Positions 1 through 6,662 of a DNA stretch of 64,000 nt are shown one piece after another. The DNA lies in NCBI GenBank assembly GCA_005502445.1, contig SCPB01000001.1, forward strand, positions 124,001 to 188,000. The letters run 5' to 3'. The DNA comes from Microbacteriaceae bacterium X2B. Lineage in GTDB: Bacteria; Actinomycetota; Actinomycetes; Actinomycetales; Microbacteriaceae. Every line of letters begins with the position of its first letter. Position 1 is the stretch's first letter. The notes below the pieces were generated by a model that was not told the origin of the DNA, ran no database searches, and was given only the letters and a program-made list of their open reading frames with translations. The translations under genes and the position numbers were made by a program.

Positions 1-357
1 GTCGAAGCCTAACTGCTTGCCGATCACGGCACTCGACTGGCCACTTTCGTAGAGTTCGACGGCGATCGCTATCTGGCCCTCGGTCATCCTTCGTGACGCG
101 TCGATTCCGCGATCGCTCAGGATTCGGGCCACGGTAGTCCGGGAAAGGCCGAACTCGGCGGCGACGGTTCGAACGTTGCGCACCGCGAGGTAACGGGTCG
201 CGACAGCTTCTGCTTCGTCAGCCCTCAGTTGGCGGGCTCGCCGACGAGTTCCGGTTGTCGAACTTTCCTGGTTGCGGGGGCTCGAGCGGAAGAGTAGTTC
301 TTGAGGTGTGATGACCCCAGGTGCGGGGTTCGAGTAAACCTGTAGCAGGTGCACCAC
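1..357 (-). CDS. HTH-domain protein, C-terminus beyond window
   Basis: Read on the minus strand, this frame is open to the window edge and carries two helix-turn-helix-like segments. The first contains 'VAAEFGLSRTTVARILSDRG'; the second contains 'YESGQSSAVIGKQLGFD'. This tandem arrangement resembles the small resolvase-type HTH proteins common in Microbacteriaceae, often near integrated elements. No ATG is available in frame. GTG at 357 or 354 are the only early starts and neither has a clear ribosome site, while a stop lies about 95 bases upstream. The N-terminal third is low-complexity and may not be native. It could be a DNA-binding accessory protein or a decayed recombinase tail. Confidence 0.45.
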   Translation of the reverse strand, partial: MVHLLQVYSNPAPGVITPQELLFRSSPRNQESSTTGTRRRARQLRADEAEAVATRYLAVRNVRTVAAEFGLSRTTVARILSDRGIDASRRMTEGQIAIAVELYESGQSSAVIGKQLGFD

Positions 358-415
358 GTGTTGTCTCAGGGCATCGTGGACGGGCGAACCCCCAGCAGGC
401 GGGTGCGCTCGTTTT

Positions 416-481
416 TCATTCCTTGGCCTGGTGGCGCTTGTTCGGGTCGATCAGGTGCTCGGCGATGACCTCGCCGTGCGA
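416..481 (-). pseudogene. Possible transposase C-terminal remnant
   Basis: A short minus-strand frame ends in a peptide containing 'HGEVIAEHLIDPNKRHQAKE' before a TGA. Its spacing (G-E-[VI]-[IL], then I-D-P-N-[KR], then H-Q) resembles the C-terminal strand of IS481-type transposases, which often read like 'TGEILRDLTIDPDRDYQ'. Nothing upstream continues the homology, because it runs into the promoter of the next plus-strand gene. The match is short and recalled from memory rather than searched. Confidence 0.3.
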
Positions 482-496
482 TAGCGCACCGCTATC
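480..496. promoter_or_regulatory. Inverted repeat, likely TA operator
   Basis: GATAGCG-CAC-CGCTATC is a perfect 7-bp inverted repeat ending 8 bases before the ATG at 505. The downstream gene carries its own XRE-type HTH, so autoregulation of the MntA/HepT pair through this site is the natural reading. Confidence 0.6.
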
Positions 497-504
497 ATGA
501 GGGT

Positions 505-969
505 ATGAACGGTGTGGCTGTCGTCGGCGAGTCGCTGCGGAACCGTCGCGCGGCCGCCGGACTCTCGCAACGGCAGCTCGCCACGCTCTCGGGAGTGCCG
601 CAGCCCAACATCGCCGCCTACGAGAGCGGTCGGCGAAACCCCTCCTCCGAGACGCTCGATCGGCTGGTCGCGGCGCTCAGTGTTCCGACGATGGGCCGCG
701 TGCGGGATGCGCGGGAGGCGATACTGCAGGCCGCCGAGCGGCGGCGGCTGAGTGACGTGCGGGTGTTCGGCTCGGTCGCGCGAGGCGAGGCGGGCCGTGG
801 CTCCGATGTCGACCTCATCGTCCATCCGAGCCCCGAGACGTCGCTGTTCGACCTGGCGGGGTTTCAGGTCGAGGTTGAAGAACTGCTCGGTGTCGAGGTC
901 GACGTGGTCTCCGACCGCGGAACGGGTGCGGTCATCGACCGCATCCGCGCCCAGGCGGTAGCGCTATGA
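505..969 (+). CDS. XRE-HTH fused to MntA-type nucleotidyltransferase antitoxin
   Basis: This 154-residue protein has two domains. Residues 8-60 form an XRE-type HTH ('GLSQRQLATLSGVPQPNIAAY'). Residues 75-150 form a minimal nucleotidyltransferase with the exact GS-x10-DxD signature: GS at 89-90, DVD at 101-103, and a third Asp in 'VEVDVV'. In the MntA/HepT type VII systems the nucleotidyltransferase neutralises the HEPN toxin by transferring AMP to it. Here the fused HTH would also repress the operon through the inverted repeat at 480-496. The stop overlaps the start of the HEPN gene (ATGA), so the two are translationally coupled. Confidence 0.85.
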   Translation: MNGVAVVGESLRNRRAAAGLSQRQLATLSGVPQPNIAAYESGRRNPSSETLDRLVAALSVPTMGRVRDAREAILQAAERRRLSDVRVFGSVARGEAGRGSDVDLIVHPSPETSLFDLAGFQVEVEELLGVEVDVVSDRGTGAVIDRIRAQAVAL

Positions 970-1307
970 GCGACCAGGTCGACCGCACCCCCGAGATCCT
1001 CGCCGACATCGCCGGCTTCGCCGCCACGGCTCGACGTGTCGTCGATCGCGGTCGCGAGCGATTCGTCGACCCTGATGACGATGATCAGCGGCGCATCGCG
1101 CGCTCGCTCGTGGTCGACCTCTCAGCCGCTGCCGACCGGCTTCCCCCAGCGTTCCGCACCGCGCATCCCGCCATCGACTGGACTGGGATTCGCGCGGCGC
1201 GCAACTTCATCGCGCACGACTGCTCGGGCACCGACGACGAGATTCTGTGGCAAGTGGTCGCGGTGCAGTTTCCGGTGATCGTCGCGGCACTGGGCATCGA
1301 CGACTGA
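966..1307 (+). CDS. HEPN-domain HepT-like toxin
   Basis: This 113-residue helical protein is of the HepT/DUF86 class, a predicted RNase. The catalytic HEPN signature R-x4-H is present as R79-NFIA-H84. In the studied HepT proteins the motif continues to a tyrosine two residues after the histidine, which is the residue that MntA adenylylates. Here the sequence is H-D-C, so that position is Cys86. The gene overlaps the upstream antitoxin by 4 bases and ends 80 bases before the next toxin-antitoxin module. The assignment as toxin rests on the motif and the partner gene. Confidence 0.82.
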   Translation: MSDQVDRTPEILADIAGFAATARRVVDRGRERFVDPDDDDQRRIARSLVVDLSAAADRLPPAFRTAHPAIDWTGIRAARNFIAHDCSGTDDEILWQVVAVQFPVIVAALGIDD

Positions 1308-1351
1308 GTCCTGCTCACGCAGTCGCCAGAGGAGTCACCGCGACACTCACG

Positions 1352-1379
1352 ATGTACATGAATCCGGTCCGGATGTACA
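1352..1379. promoter_or_regulatory. Paired TGTACA operators of the YefM-type antitoxin
   Basis: ATGTACAT (1352-1359) and TGTACA (1374-1379) are palindromes whose centres lie 21 bp, or two helical turns, apart. They sit immediately upstream of the antitoxin ATG at 1388. TGTACA is the core hexamer described for the YefM-YoeB operator in E. coli, so autorepression by the antitoxin is expected here. Confidence 0.75.
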
Positions 1380-1387
1380 ATTCGACC

Positions 1388-1636
1388 ATGTCCATCGTGA
1401 GTGTCGCGGATGCCCGCAAACACCTCTCCGACGTCATCGCCCGTTCGAAGAGCGAGGCGGTGTTCATCGAGCGTCGCGGACAGCGTGCCGCTGTGGTTGT
1501 CAGTCCCGAGCAGTACGAGCGCATGCTCGAGGCAGTGGAGGACGTGGAAGACGTCGCGGCATTCGATGAGGCGGTGGCCGAAGAGGGCCCCAGCATTCCG
1601 TGGGCGCAGGTGAAGGCGGATCTGGGCTGGGCATGA
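1388..1636 (+). CDS. Phd/YefM-family antitoxin
   Basis: This is an 82-residue protein. The N-terminal Phd/YefM fold starts 'MSIVSVADARKHLSDVI' and continues with 'VFIERRGQRAAVVVSPEQYE', the typical DNA-binding and dimerisation half. The acidic C-terminus ('EDVEDVAAFDEAVAEEG') would wrap the toxin. I chose the ATG at 1388 because the family begins just there and the TGTACA operators end 8 bases before it, which suggests a leaderless or very short-leader transcript. The stop overlaps the RelE start (ATGA). Confidence 0.9.
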   Translation: MSIVSVADARKHLSDVIARSKSEAVFIERRGQRAAVVVSPEQYERMLEAVEDVEDVAAFDEAVAEEGPSIPWAQVKADLGWA

Positions 1637-1890
1637 CCTACCGGATCGAGCTGCGCCCAGCCGCCGTTCGGGCGCTGAAGCAGATCGGCCACCAGGATCG
1701 CGATCGCATCCGCGGCGCGATCGCGCTTCTCGGCGAGGACCCCCGGCCACCGGGTGCGAAAGCACTTCGTGGACGGCCGGGGCTCCGAGTCCGCGTCGGC
1801 GACTATCGGATCATCTACGTCGTCGACGACGACGTACTCGTGGTCGTGGTCGTCACCCTCGGCCACCGTCGCGACGTCTACAGCCGCTGA
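1633..1890 (+). CDS. RelE/ParE-family toxin
   Basis: This 85-residue toxin begins 'MTYRIELRPAAVRALKQI', the usual RelE start, and has the core 'LRVRVGDYRIIYVVDDD' followed by a very hydrophobic strand and 'LGHRRDVYSR'. The conserved Arg of the 'GDYRIIY' strand and the C-terminal H-R-x-x-x-Y are those used for mRNA cleavage in RelE enzymes, so it is probably an active ribosome-dependent mRNase. It overlaps the antitoxin gene by 4 bases and is co-transcribed with it. Confidence 0.9.
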   Translation: MTYRIELRPAAVRALKQIGHQDRDRIRGAIALLGEDPRPPGAKALRGRPGLRVRVGDYRIIYVVDDDVLVVVVVTLGHRRDVYSR

Positions 1891-1903
1891 CTGAGAATCG
1901 CCG

Positions 1904-1923
1904 ACCGAGTCGCGTCACCGCAG
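1904..1923. repeat. Left copy of 20-bp direct repeat
   Basis: The 20 bases at 1904-1923 are identical to those at 3343-3362. The right copy contains the stop codon of the UbiB/ABC1 kinase gene. The two copies bracket the AbiE-like gene pair. Confidence 0.85.
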
Positions 1924-1961
1924 CCGCCGCCGATCAGGGTGCGGGCGAAGGGGTCGATCGG
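1904..1961 (-). pseudogene. Remnant of an aarF-type kinase 3' end
   Basis: On the minus strand 1961-1924 encodes 'IDPFARTLIGGG', close to 'VDPFARTLLNGGG' of the intact kinase (its bases about 3667-3707). It then joins directly to 1923-1904, which is identical to the intact kinase's last codons, stop and downstream bases. It therefore looks like a kinase 3' end with an internal deletion, lying on the far side of the AbiE-like pair. Roughly 24 of 27 bases match between 1935-1961 and 3681-3707. Confidence 0.65.
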
Positions 1962-1970
1962 CCTCAGCGC

Positions 1971-2660
1971 TCAGAGGCGTGGGCGCTCGCTCGGGGGGCG
2001 CACCGCGCGCTGCTCCAGCGCATCCACCCACGACTTCTTCGCCGAGGCCACCAGCTTCTGGTCGGCTTTCGACAGCCGCATGACTGACCCCATCAGGTCG
2101 AATGCCTTCGCGATCAGCGTGCAGAGGTCGTCGAGGCCGATGGCTGAGGCTCGGTGCAGAATCTCGGCGGCCAGTCGCGGGTCGGCTCCGTCGAGCCTGA
2201 GGAGGGAGAGCATCTCGCGGGCGTCTTTCTCGCCTTTGACGGAGGCGTGCCGGTCGAGCAGGGCAGCCATCTTGGTGGCGATGTGGGCCTCGAGTCGCAG
2301 CAGGGTCCACTTCTCGAACGAGAACTCGTCGGGGTACTCGGCGAGGATCTCGACCTTCAGGCGCAACCTCTCGCCGAGCTGAGACTCGTACGGCAGGTAG
2401 ATGTCGAGGTGCACGTCGTCGATCGTGGCGCGCAGCTTTCGGCCCTGATGGTTGCTGCTGGAGGACAGGTCGGTCGTCACCTGCTCGAGTCGGTGCCGGC
2501 TCTCAGGGGAGGTGATGAGGTCGATGTCGAGGCTGATCTCGCCACCGACGCGCACGAATGTCGCCCATCCGCCGATGAGGATCGAGGGCTCGAGGTCGTG
2601 GCCCAAGCGGTCGACCAGCGCTCGGATGACGCCGTGCTCGTCTTCGTAGAGGCTAGGCAC
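1971..2660 (-). CDS. AbiEii-like nucleotidyltransferase toxin
   Basis: This is a 229-residue protein. Near residues 28-55 it has 'LIGGWATFVRVGGEISLDID', which matches the G-G-[WT]-A ... D-x-D core of AbiEii/DUF1814-type nucleotidyltransferases. A further region at 105-150 ('KWTLLRLEAHIATKMAALLD', then 'KGEKDAREML') corresponds to the helical substrate-lobe part of the family, where K and D residues are conserved. AbiEii toxins of type IV systems modify tRNA or use GTP. The start codon overlaps the upstream gene by 8 bases, as expected of an AbiEi/AbiEii operon. The substrate is unknown. Confidence 0.75.
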   Translation of the reverse strand: MPSLYEDEHGVIRALVDRLGHDLEPSILIGGWATFVRVGGEISLDIDLITSPESRHRLEQVTTDLSSSSNHQGRKLRATIDDVHLDIYLPYESQLGERLRLKVEILAEYPDEFSFEKWTLLRLEAHIATKMAALLDRHASVKGEKDAREMLSLLRLDGADPRLAAEILHRASAIGLDDLCTLIAKAFDLMGSVMRLSKADQKLVASAKKSWVDALEQRAVRPPSERPRL

Positions 2661-3264
2661 TCGCGCGCTGCTCCCAATCGGCGTCCGCGAACAGTCGAGC
2701 CTTCAGGGCGCGCAGGAACTCGGCCGACTGCCACCCGGGGCTCGCCCACAGGTCGGCATAGGTCTGCGCGAGGCTGGCGTACCCAGAGCGCCACGAGCGT
2801 GCCGCGACCGGGTCTCCTGTGAGGAGGATGACGTCGCCGCCCTCGGGGAAGTCGGCCTGAGTCAGAGCTCGGGTCGTGTAGACGATGCGTCGACCGAGAT
2901 CAGCAACCGTGTTGCGGCCGCCGAGGTAGTGCACTGCAGCGCTGCTGCCACTGACCGCATAGTCCACCTCGGGGTCATCGAGCAGCGCTTGGGCGGCAGG
3001 GAGCGTGGTGGACACCATGGTGTCGACCCGCAGGTTGCGCTGGGCGGCCAAGGCCTCGAGCAGCTTCTCGGGCGAGACGACGGCGTAACCACGACGCGCG
3101 TTCGCGCGAACGGCGCCGATGTCGAGAAGCCGGCCCAAGGACTGATGGGTGGTGGACGGTGCCACCGATGACGCGTCGGCGATGTCGCCGATACTGTTCC
3201 ATTCACGCTTGCCGTCGAGCGCGGCGTCGGCGAGCGTGCGCCACACGATTTCCACGTTCTTCAT
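2653..3264 (-). CDS. AbiEi-like winged-helix antitoxin/regulator
   Basis: This 203-residue protein begins with a winged-helix segment (residues 20-70, 'IADASSVAPSTTHQSLGRLL', then 'ANARRGYAVVSPEKLLEALA'). The C-terminal domain has 'DYAVSGSSAAVHYLGGRNTV' and an Ile/Val-rich strand 'GGDVILLTGDP'. This is the architecture of AbiEi-like antitoxins: an N-terminal DNA-binding wing and a C-terminal body. It lies first in the operon, upstream of and overlapping the nucleotidyltransferase. A ribosome-binding site is not evident, so the transcript may be nearly leaderless. Confidence 0.65.
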   Translation of the reverse strand: MKNVEIVWRTLADAALDGKREWNSIGDIADASSVAPSTTHQSLGRLLDIGAVRANARRGYAVVSPEKLLEALAAQRNLRVDTMVSTTLPAAQALLDDPEVDYAVSGSSAAVHYLGGRNTVADLGRRIVYTTRALTQADFPEGGDVILLTGDPVAARSWRSGYASLAQTYADLWASPGWQSAEFLRALKARLFADADWEQRASA

Positions 3265-3280
3265 GTCACAATGGTCGCAG

Positions 3281-3317
3281 TTTTCGTAAAAATACGGAAG
3301 TGCTTATCCGGATTTAT
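3281..3317 (-). promoter_or_regulatory. AT-rich promoter and operator of AbiE-like pair
   Basis: In a GC-rich window this short stretch is strikingly AT-rich. It includes TTTCGTA-AAAA-TACGGAA (6 of 7 arm positions pair) directly upstream of the antitoxin start and, read on the minus strand, TATAAAT near 3317-3311 as a possible -10 element. The inverted repeat would place the antitoxin over the promoter. Confidence 0.45.
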
Positions 3318-3342
3318 ATGGATGCACTGTTCGAGGTCAGGC

Positions 3343-3362
3343 ACCGAGTCGCGTCACCGCAG
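3343..3362. repeat. Right copy of 20-bp direct repeat at kinase 3' end
   Basis: Identical to 1904-1923. It contains the TGA stop (3356-3354) of the kinase gene, so the kinase C-terminus is intact on this side, as after integration or duplication at a gene's 3' end. Confidence 0.85.
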
Positions 3363-5090
3363 TCGCCACGGCGACACCACGTGCAGCCCCGGCAGCGCCG
3401 CCGCGACGAGCAGCGCCGTGCCGAGCACCTCATCGCCCGGGCGGAGGATCGCTCCGGCGACGAGCAGCCCCGCCGCGAGGATCGCCGAGGTCGTGCGGCG
3501 CACGCTGCCGTCGATGACGCGCAGGCGCTGCTCGACTTCAGGACTGCGGATGGCGAGCTCGCCGCGGTCGAGGCGCGTGGCGAGAGCATCCACCCGCTGC
3601 GGCAGGCGGGCGAGGGCGGAGGCGATGGCGACCGCCTCACGGCCCAGCGATCGGGCGGTGGAGGCGCCGCCGCCGTTGAGCAGGGTGCGCGCGAAGGGGT
3701 CCACGGCATCCCACATGTTGAAGTCGCGATTGAGCGCGCTCGTCACGCCCGAGATGAGCGAGACGGTGCGGATCAGCAGCAGGAAGCTCTCGGGCAGCTG
3801 GAATGGCAGGGTGCGCACGACCTCGCTGAACTGCCGGGCGAACGCCTCGAGCTCGCGCGGGTCGATGCGCGTGAGCTCGGCGACGCCCATGCCGCCGAAG
3901 CGGTCGAACAGCGCCGTGATCGCGCGCTCGAGCTCGACGGTGTCGGCCGAGGGCAGCAGCACTCCGAGGCGCTGAGTCGCCGCGACCCAGCCGCGGGCGT
4001 CGCGCGCGGCGACGGCGAAGATGAACTGCCGCAGGCCGTCGCGCAGCTCGTCGGTGATCTCGCCCATCATGCCGAAGTCGATGAAGGTGAGCGCCCAGTC
4101 GTCGGCGCCGCCCGACGGGCCCGGCGTCACGAAGATGTTGCCCGGGTGCGGGTCGGCGTGGAAGAACCCGGCGACGAAGATCTGCTCGAATGTGGCGCGG
4201 GCCAGCTCTGCGGCGACCGCGTTCGGATCGATGCCGGCCGCCTGCAGCGCCGCGACATCCGAGATCTTGATCGCCGTGACATCCGACAGGGTCAGCACGC
4301 GGCGGGTGCTGCGCTCCCACACGACCGTCGGCGTGCCGACGCGCGGGTCGTCGGCGAAGTCGGCGGCGAAGCGCTCGACGTTGACGCCCTCGTTGACGTA
4401 GTCGATCTCGTGCAGGCTCGTCGCGGCGAACTCCTCGACGAGCGCGGGGGCGTCGGTGCGGCGGTTCACCAGGCGCACCCGCGACAGCCAGCGGCCGACA
4501 CGGCGCAGCGCGGCGAGGTCGACCTCGACGATCTGCTCGATCCCGGGCCGCAGCACCTTGACGACGACCTCCTCGAACCCGAGGTCGGCGGCGATGCCGG
4601 GGGTGAGGCGCGCGCGGTGCGCCTGGCCGAGCGAGGCCGCCGCGAGCGGGGTCGGGTCGAAGAACGCGAAGGCGCGATCGAGCGGGATGCCCGACTCACG
4701 CTCGATCTGGGCCACGATGCGCGCGAACGACTCGGGAGCCACCTCGTCCTGCAGTCCCTCGAGCTCGCGCGTGATCTCGGGCGGCAGCACGTCGAGGCGC
4801 GACGACAGGAACTGCCCGACCTTGATCATGAGCCCGCCGAGGTCGGCCGCGAGCGCGTGGAACCGGCGGGCGAGCCTCTGCAGCCGGCGGATGCGGCCGC
4901 GGGCGGCGAAGCGCGCGAGCCCGAACCGCGGCAGCACGAGCTCGAACCACCATGCCTGCGCGAGCGCGCGCGCCGCGAAGCGCATGATGCGGCGGTAGCG
5001 GGCCTGCAGGGCCGGGTCGGTCGTGCCGGAGCGGTTCGCGACCGCGGGGTCGGCCGACGGTGAGGGTTCGCCGCCGCCCGGGGACGGCAC
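3354..5090 (-). CDS. AarF/UbiB/ABC1-family protein kinase-like protein
   Basis: This protein of about 578 residues has all the ABC1 hallmarks in order: the family-specific KxGQ motif in 'IKVGQFLSSRLDVLP', the Ala-rich loop 'AAASLGQAHRA', the lysine strand 'EVVVKVLRPG', the catalytic 'HADPHPGNIF' and the metal-binding 'IDFGMMG'. Near the C-terminus lie two hydrophobic segments ('ILAAGLLVAGAILRP', 'ALLVAAALPGLH') that probably anchor it in the membrane. Relatives support isoprenoid quinone metabolism as atypical ATP-binding proteins. The GTG at 5090 follows the padR stop by 4 bases and has GAAGG upstream; a later ATG at 4985 would lose part of the KxGQ-preceding helix. Confidence 0.88.
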   Translation of the reverse strand: MPSPGGGEPSPSADPAVANRSGTTDPALQARYRRIMRFAARALAQAWWFELVLPRFGLARFAARGRIRRLQRLARRFHALAADLGGLMIKVGQFLSSRLDVLPPEITRELEGLQDEVAPESFARIVAQIERESGIPLDRAFAFFDPTPLAAASLGQAHRARLTPGIAADLGFEEVVVKVLRPGIEQIVEVDLAALRRVGRWLSRVRLVNRRTDAPALVEEFAATSLHEIDYVNEGVNVERFAADFADDPRVGTPTVVWERSTRRVLTLSDVTAIKISDVAALQAAGIDPNAVAAELARATFEQIFVAGFFHADPHPGNIFVTPGPSGGADDWALTFIDFGMMGEITDELRDGLRQFIFAVAARDARGWVAATQRLGVLLPSADTVELERAITALFDRFGGMGVAELTRIDPRELEAFARQFSEVVRTLPFQLPESFLLLIRTVSLISGVTSALNRDFNMWDAVDPFARTLLNGGGASTARSLGREAVAIASALARLPQRVDALATRLDRGELAIRSPEVEQRLRVIDGSVRRTTSAILAAGLLVAGAILRPGDEVLGTALLVAAALPGLHVVSPWRLR

Positions 5091-5094
5091 CGCG

Positions 5095-5667
5095 TCAGCC
5101 TTCGGCGAGGATCGCGTAGAGCTGGCGGCGCGTCTCGTCGAGCAACGCGGCGGCGCGCTCCTTCTGCTCGCGCGTGCCCGACTGCGCCACCTGGGCCGCG
5201 GCCTGCGCGAGCTTCGCGCCCGCCTTCGGCACGGCGGCGGTGTGCTCGTCCCAGCGCGGCACGCGCCAATGGTCGCGGTCGCCGTTGCGGGCGTCGTCGT
5301 GCGCGTGTTCGGCCGACTCGGCGGCGGCCGCCTCCGCGGCCGCCGCGCGGCCCTCGTCGGTGAGCGCGTAGACGATGCGCTCGCCGTCGTGCTGGGTGCG
5401 CAGCAGGCCCTCATCGGTGAGCTGCTGCAGCGTCGGGTAGACCGAGCTCGCGGCGGGCATCCATGCGCCGCCGCTCGCCGCGGCGATCGCCTGCATGACC
5501 TGGTGGCCGTTCATCGGCTCGGTCGCGAGAGCCGAGAGGATCGCGGCACGGATGTCGCCGGGCGACCCTCCCTCTGACGAGCGCCCGCCGCTGCGGGGCG
5601 AGAAGGCGCCGCGGAGGCTCTCGACGGCCTCCCGGATGTCGAAGCCGGCGGAGGACGAACGGTGCAT
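5095..5667 (-). CDS. PadR-family transcriptional regulator
   Basis: This is a 190-residue protein. A flexible, Ser/Gly-rich start is followed by the PadR winged helix at about residues 35-110: 'DIRAAILSALATEPMNGHQV', 'SSVYPTLQQLTDEGLL' and 'RIVYALTDEGRAAA'. The C-terminal half is a helical region ending 'LLDETRRQLYAIL'. The start at 5667 is supported by an AAGGGA ribosome site. It lies 4 bases upstream of the kinase gene on the same strand, so it probably controls itself and the kinase. The inducer cannot be told from the sequence. Confidence 0.88.
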   Translation of the reverse strand: MHRSSSAGFDIREAVESLRGAFSPRSGGRSSEGGSPGDIRAAILSALATEPMNGHQVMQAIAAASGGAWMPAASSVYPTLQQLTDEGLLRTQHDGERIVYALTDEGRAAAAEAAAAESAEHAHDDARNGDRDHWRVPRWDEHTAAVPKAGAKLAQAAAQVAQSGTREQKERAAALLDETRRQLYAILAEG

Positions 5668-5838
5668 CGGGAATCCCTTCGGGAGAGGGCGGCGAGATGG
5701 GCCGCCCGCGGCGTGCTCGACGCTACGCCGCCTCGCTGGATGCGCGCTCTCCGAGCGCTGGGGGAATCGAGGATGTCCGTCGGCTCGCGTCGTGCCGTCT
5801 GCGAGGGCGCGCCCCGTTGGTGGCACCGCCTGACCGAC

Positions 5839-6588
5839 TCAGTCCAGGCGGCGCACGCTCGCCTGGATGATCGGCACCGGGAAGTGCGACGCGCGCAGCG
5901 GGTCGAGGCGGTCGTCGGTGATGCCGGCGGTGAACGACTCCATGCCGAAGACCTTGAACAGCGCCTCGCGCCCGAACTTCGAGCTGTCGGCGACGAAGAA
6001 GGCCTCCTTCGCGATCGACCGCATGAGGCGCTTGAGCTCGATCTCGTAGCTGCTCGCGTTGTACAGGCCGTCATCGCACACGGTGTCGGCGCCGAAGATC
6101 GCGACGTCGACGCGCAGATTAGACAGCTGCTGCACCGAGGTGGGGCCCCACATCGTGTACGCGTTGGGCAGCAGCTCGCCGCCGATGAAGACGAGGTGGA
6201 TCGTCTGCTTGCGGGCGATCTCGGTGGCGACCCGCAGGTCGTTGGTCACGACGGTCAGGCGCTGGTGGTTCATGTGGCGCGCCACTTCGAGGTTCGTCGT
6301 GCCCCCGTCGAGCAGCACCGTCTGCCCTTCGAGCACGCGCTCGGCCATCGCGCGGCCGATCGCGGTCTTCTCGGCGCGGTGCAGCTCCTCCTTGAAATGG
6401 TGCGGAGTCTCGGACTGGCGCACGGGCACGGCGCCGCCGTGGGTGCGCTTGATGAGGTCCATCGCCTCGAGGCGCTCGAGATCCCGGCGGATCGTCGAGG
6501 CGGTCACCTCGAAGCGCCCTGCGAGGTCGTGCACGGACTGGAATCCCTTGTCCTGCAACGCATCGACGATCTCAGCTTGACGCGACAT
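5839..6588 (-). CDS. DeoR-family sugar-phosphate-responsive repressor
   Basis: This 249-residue DeoR regulator has an N-terminal HTH at residues 5-55 ('GRFEVTASTIRRDLERLEAM' followed by 'IKRTHGGAVP'). Its sensor domain carries the sugar-phosphate isomerase-like signatures 'LLDGGTTNLEVARHM', 'VVTNDLRVA', 'FIGGELL' and 'ADSSKFG'. A strong AGGAGG site lies upstream of ATG 6588. It is divergent from the ABC-DhaK-DhaL operon and is its likely repressor, binding the AGTGCGCA repeats in the shared 379-bp promoter region and released by a phosphorylated intermediate. Confidence 0.9.
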   Translation of the reverse strand: MSRQAEIVDALQDKGFQSVHDLAGRFEVTASTIRRDLERLEAMDLIKRTHGGAVPVRQSETPHHFKEELHRAEKTAIGRAMAERVLEGQTVLLDGGTTNLEVARHMNHQRLTVVTNDLRVATEIARKQTIHLVFIGGELLPNAYTMWGPTSVQQLSNLRVDVAIFGADTVCDDGLYNASSYEIELKRLMRSIAKEAFFVADSSKFGREALFKVFGMESFTAGITDDRLDPLRASHFPVPIIQASVRRLD

Positions 6589-6662
6589 GGTTTCACCTCC
6601 TCCTCGAGACCCGGTGCTCTGAGGCTAGACCGCGCGGCGCCCGAAGTGAACCTTTGACGCGC

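Noticed and set aside
1247-1636. Longer reading of the Phd/YefM antitoxin from 1247
   Set aside because: It would overlap the HEPN gene and translate through the TGTACA operators; the family start is at 1388.
3159-5063. Long plus-strand open frame of 634 codons opposite the kinase gene
   Set aside because: Its product is Arg/Glu/Ala/Asp-rich low complexity with no domain, and it lies exactly antisense to a kinase with all ABC1 motifs. It is the usual shadow of high-GC coding DNA.
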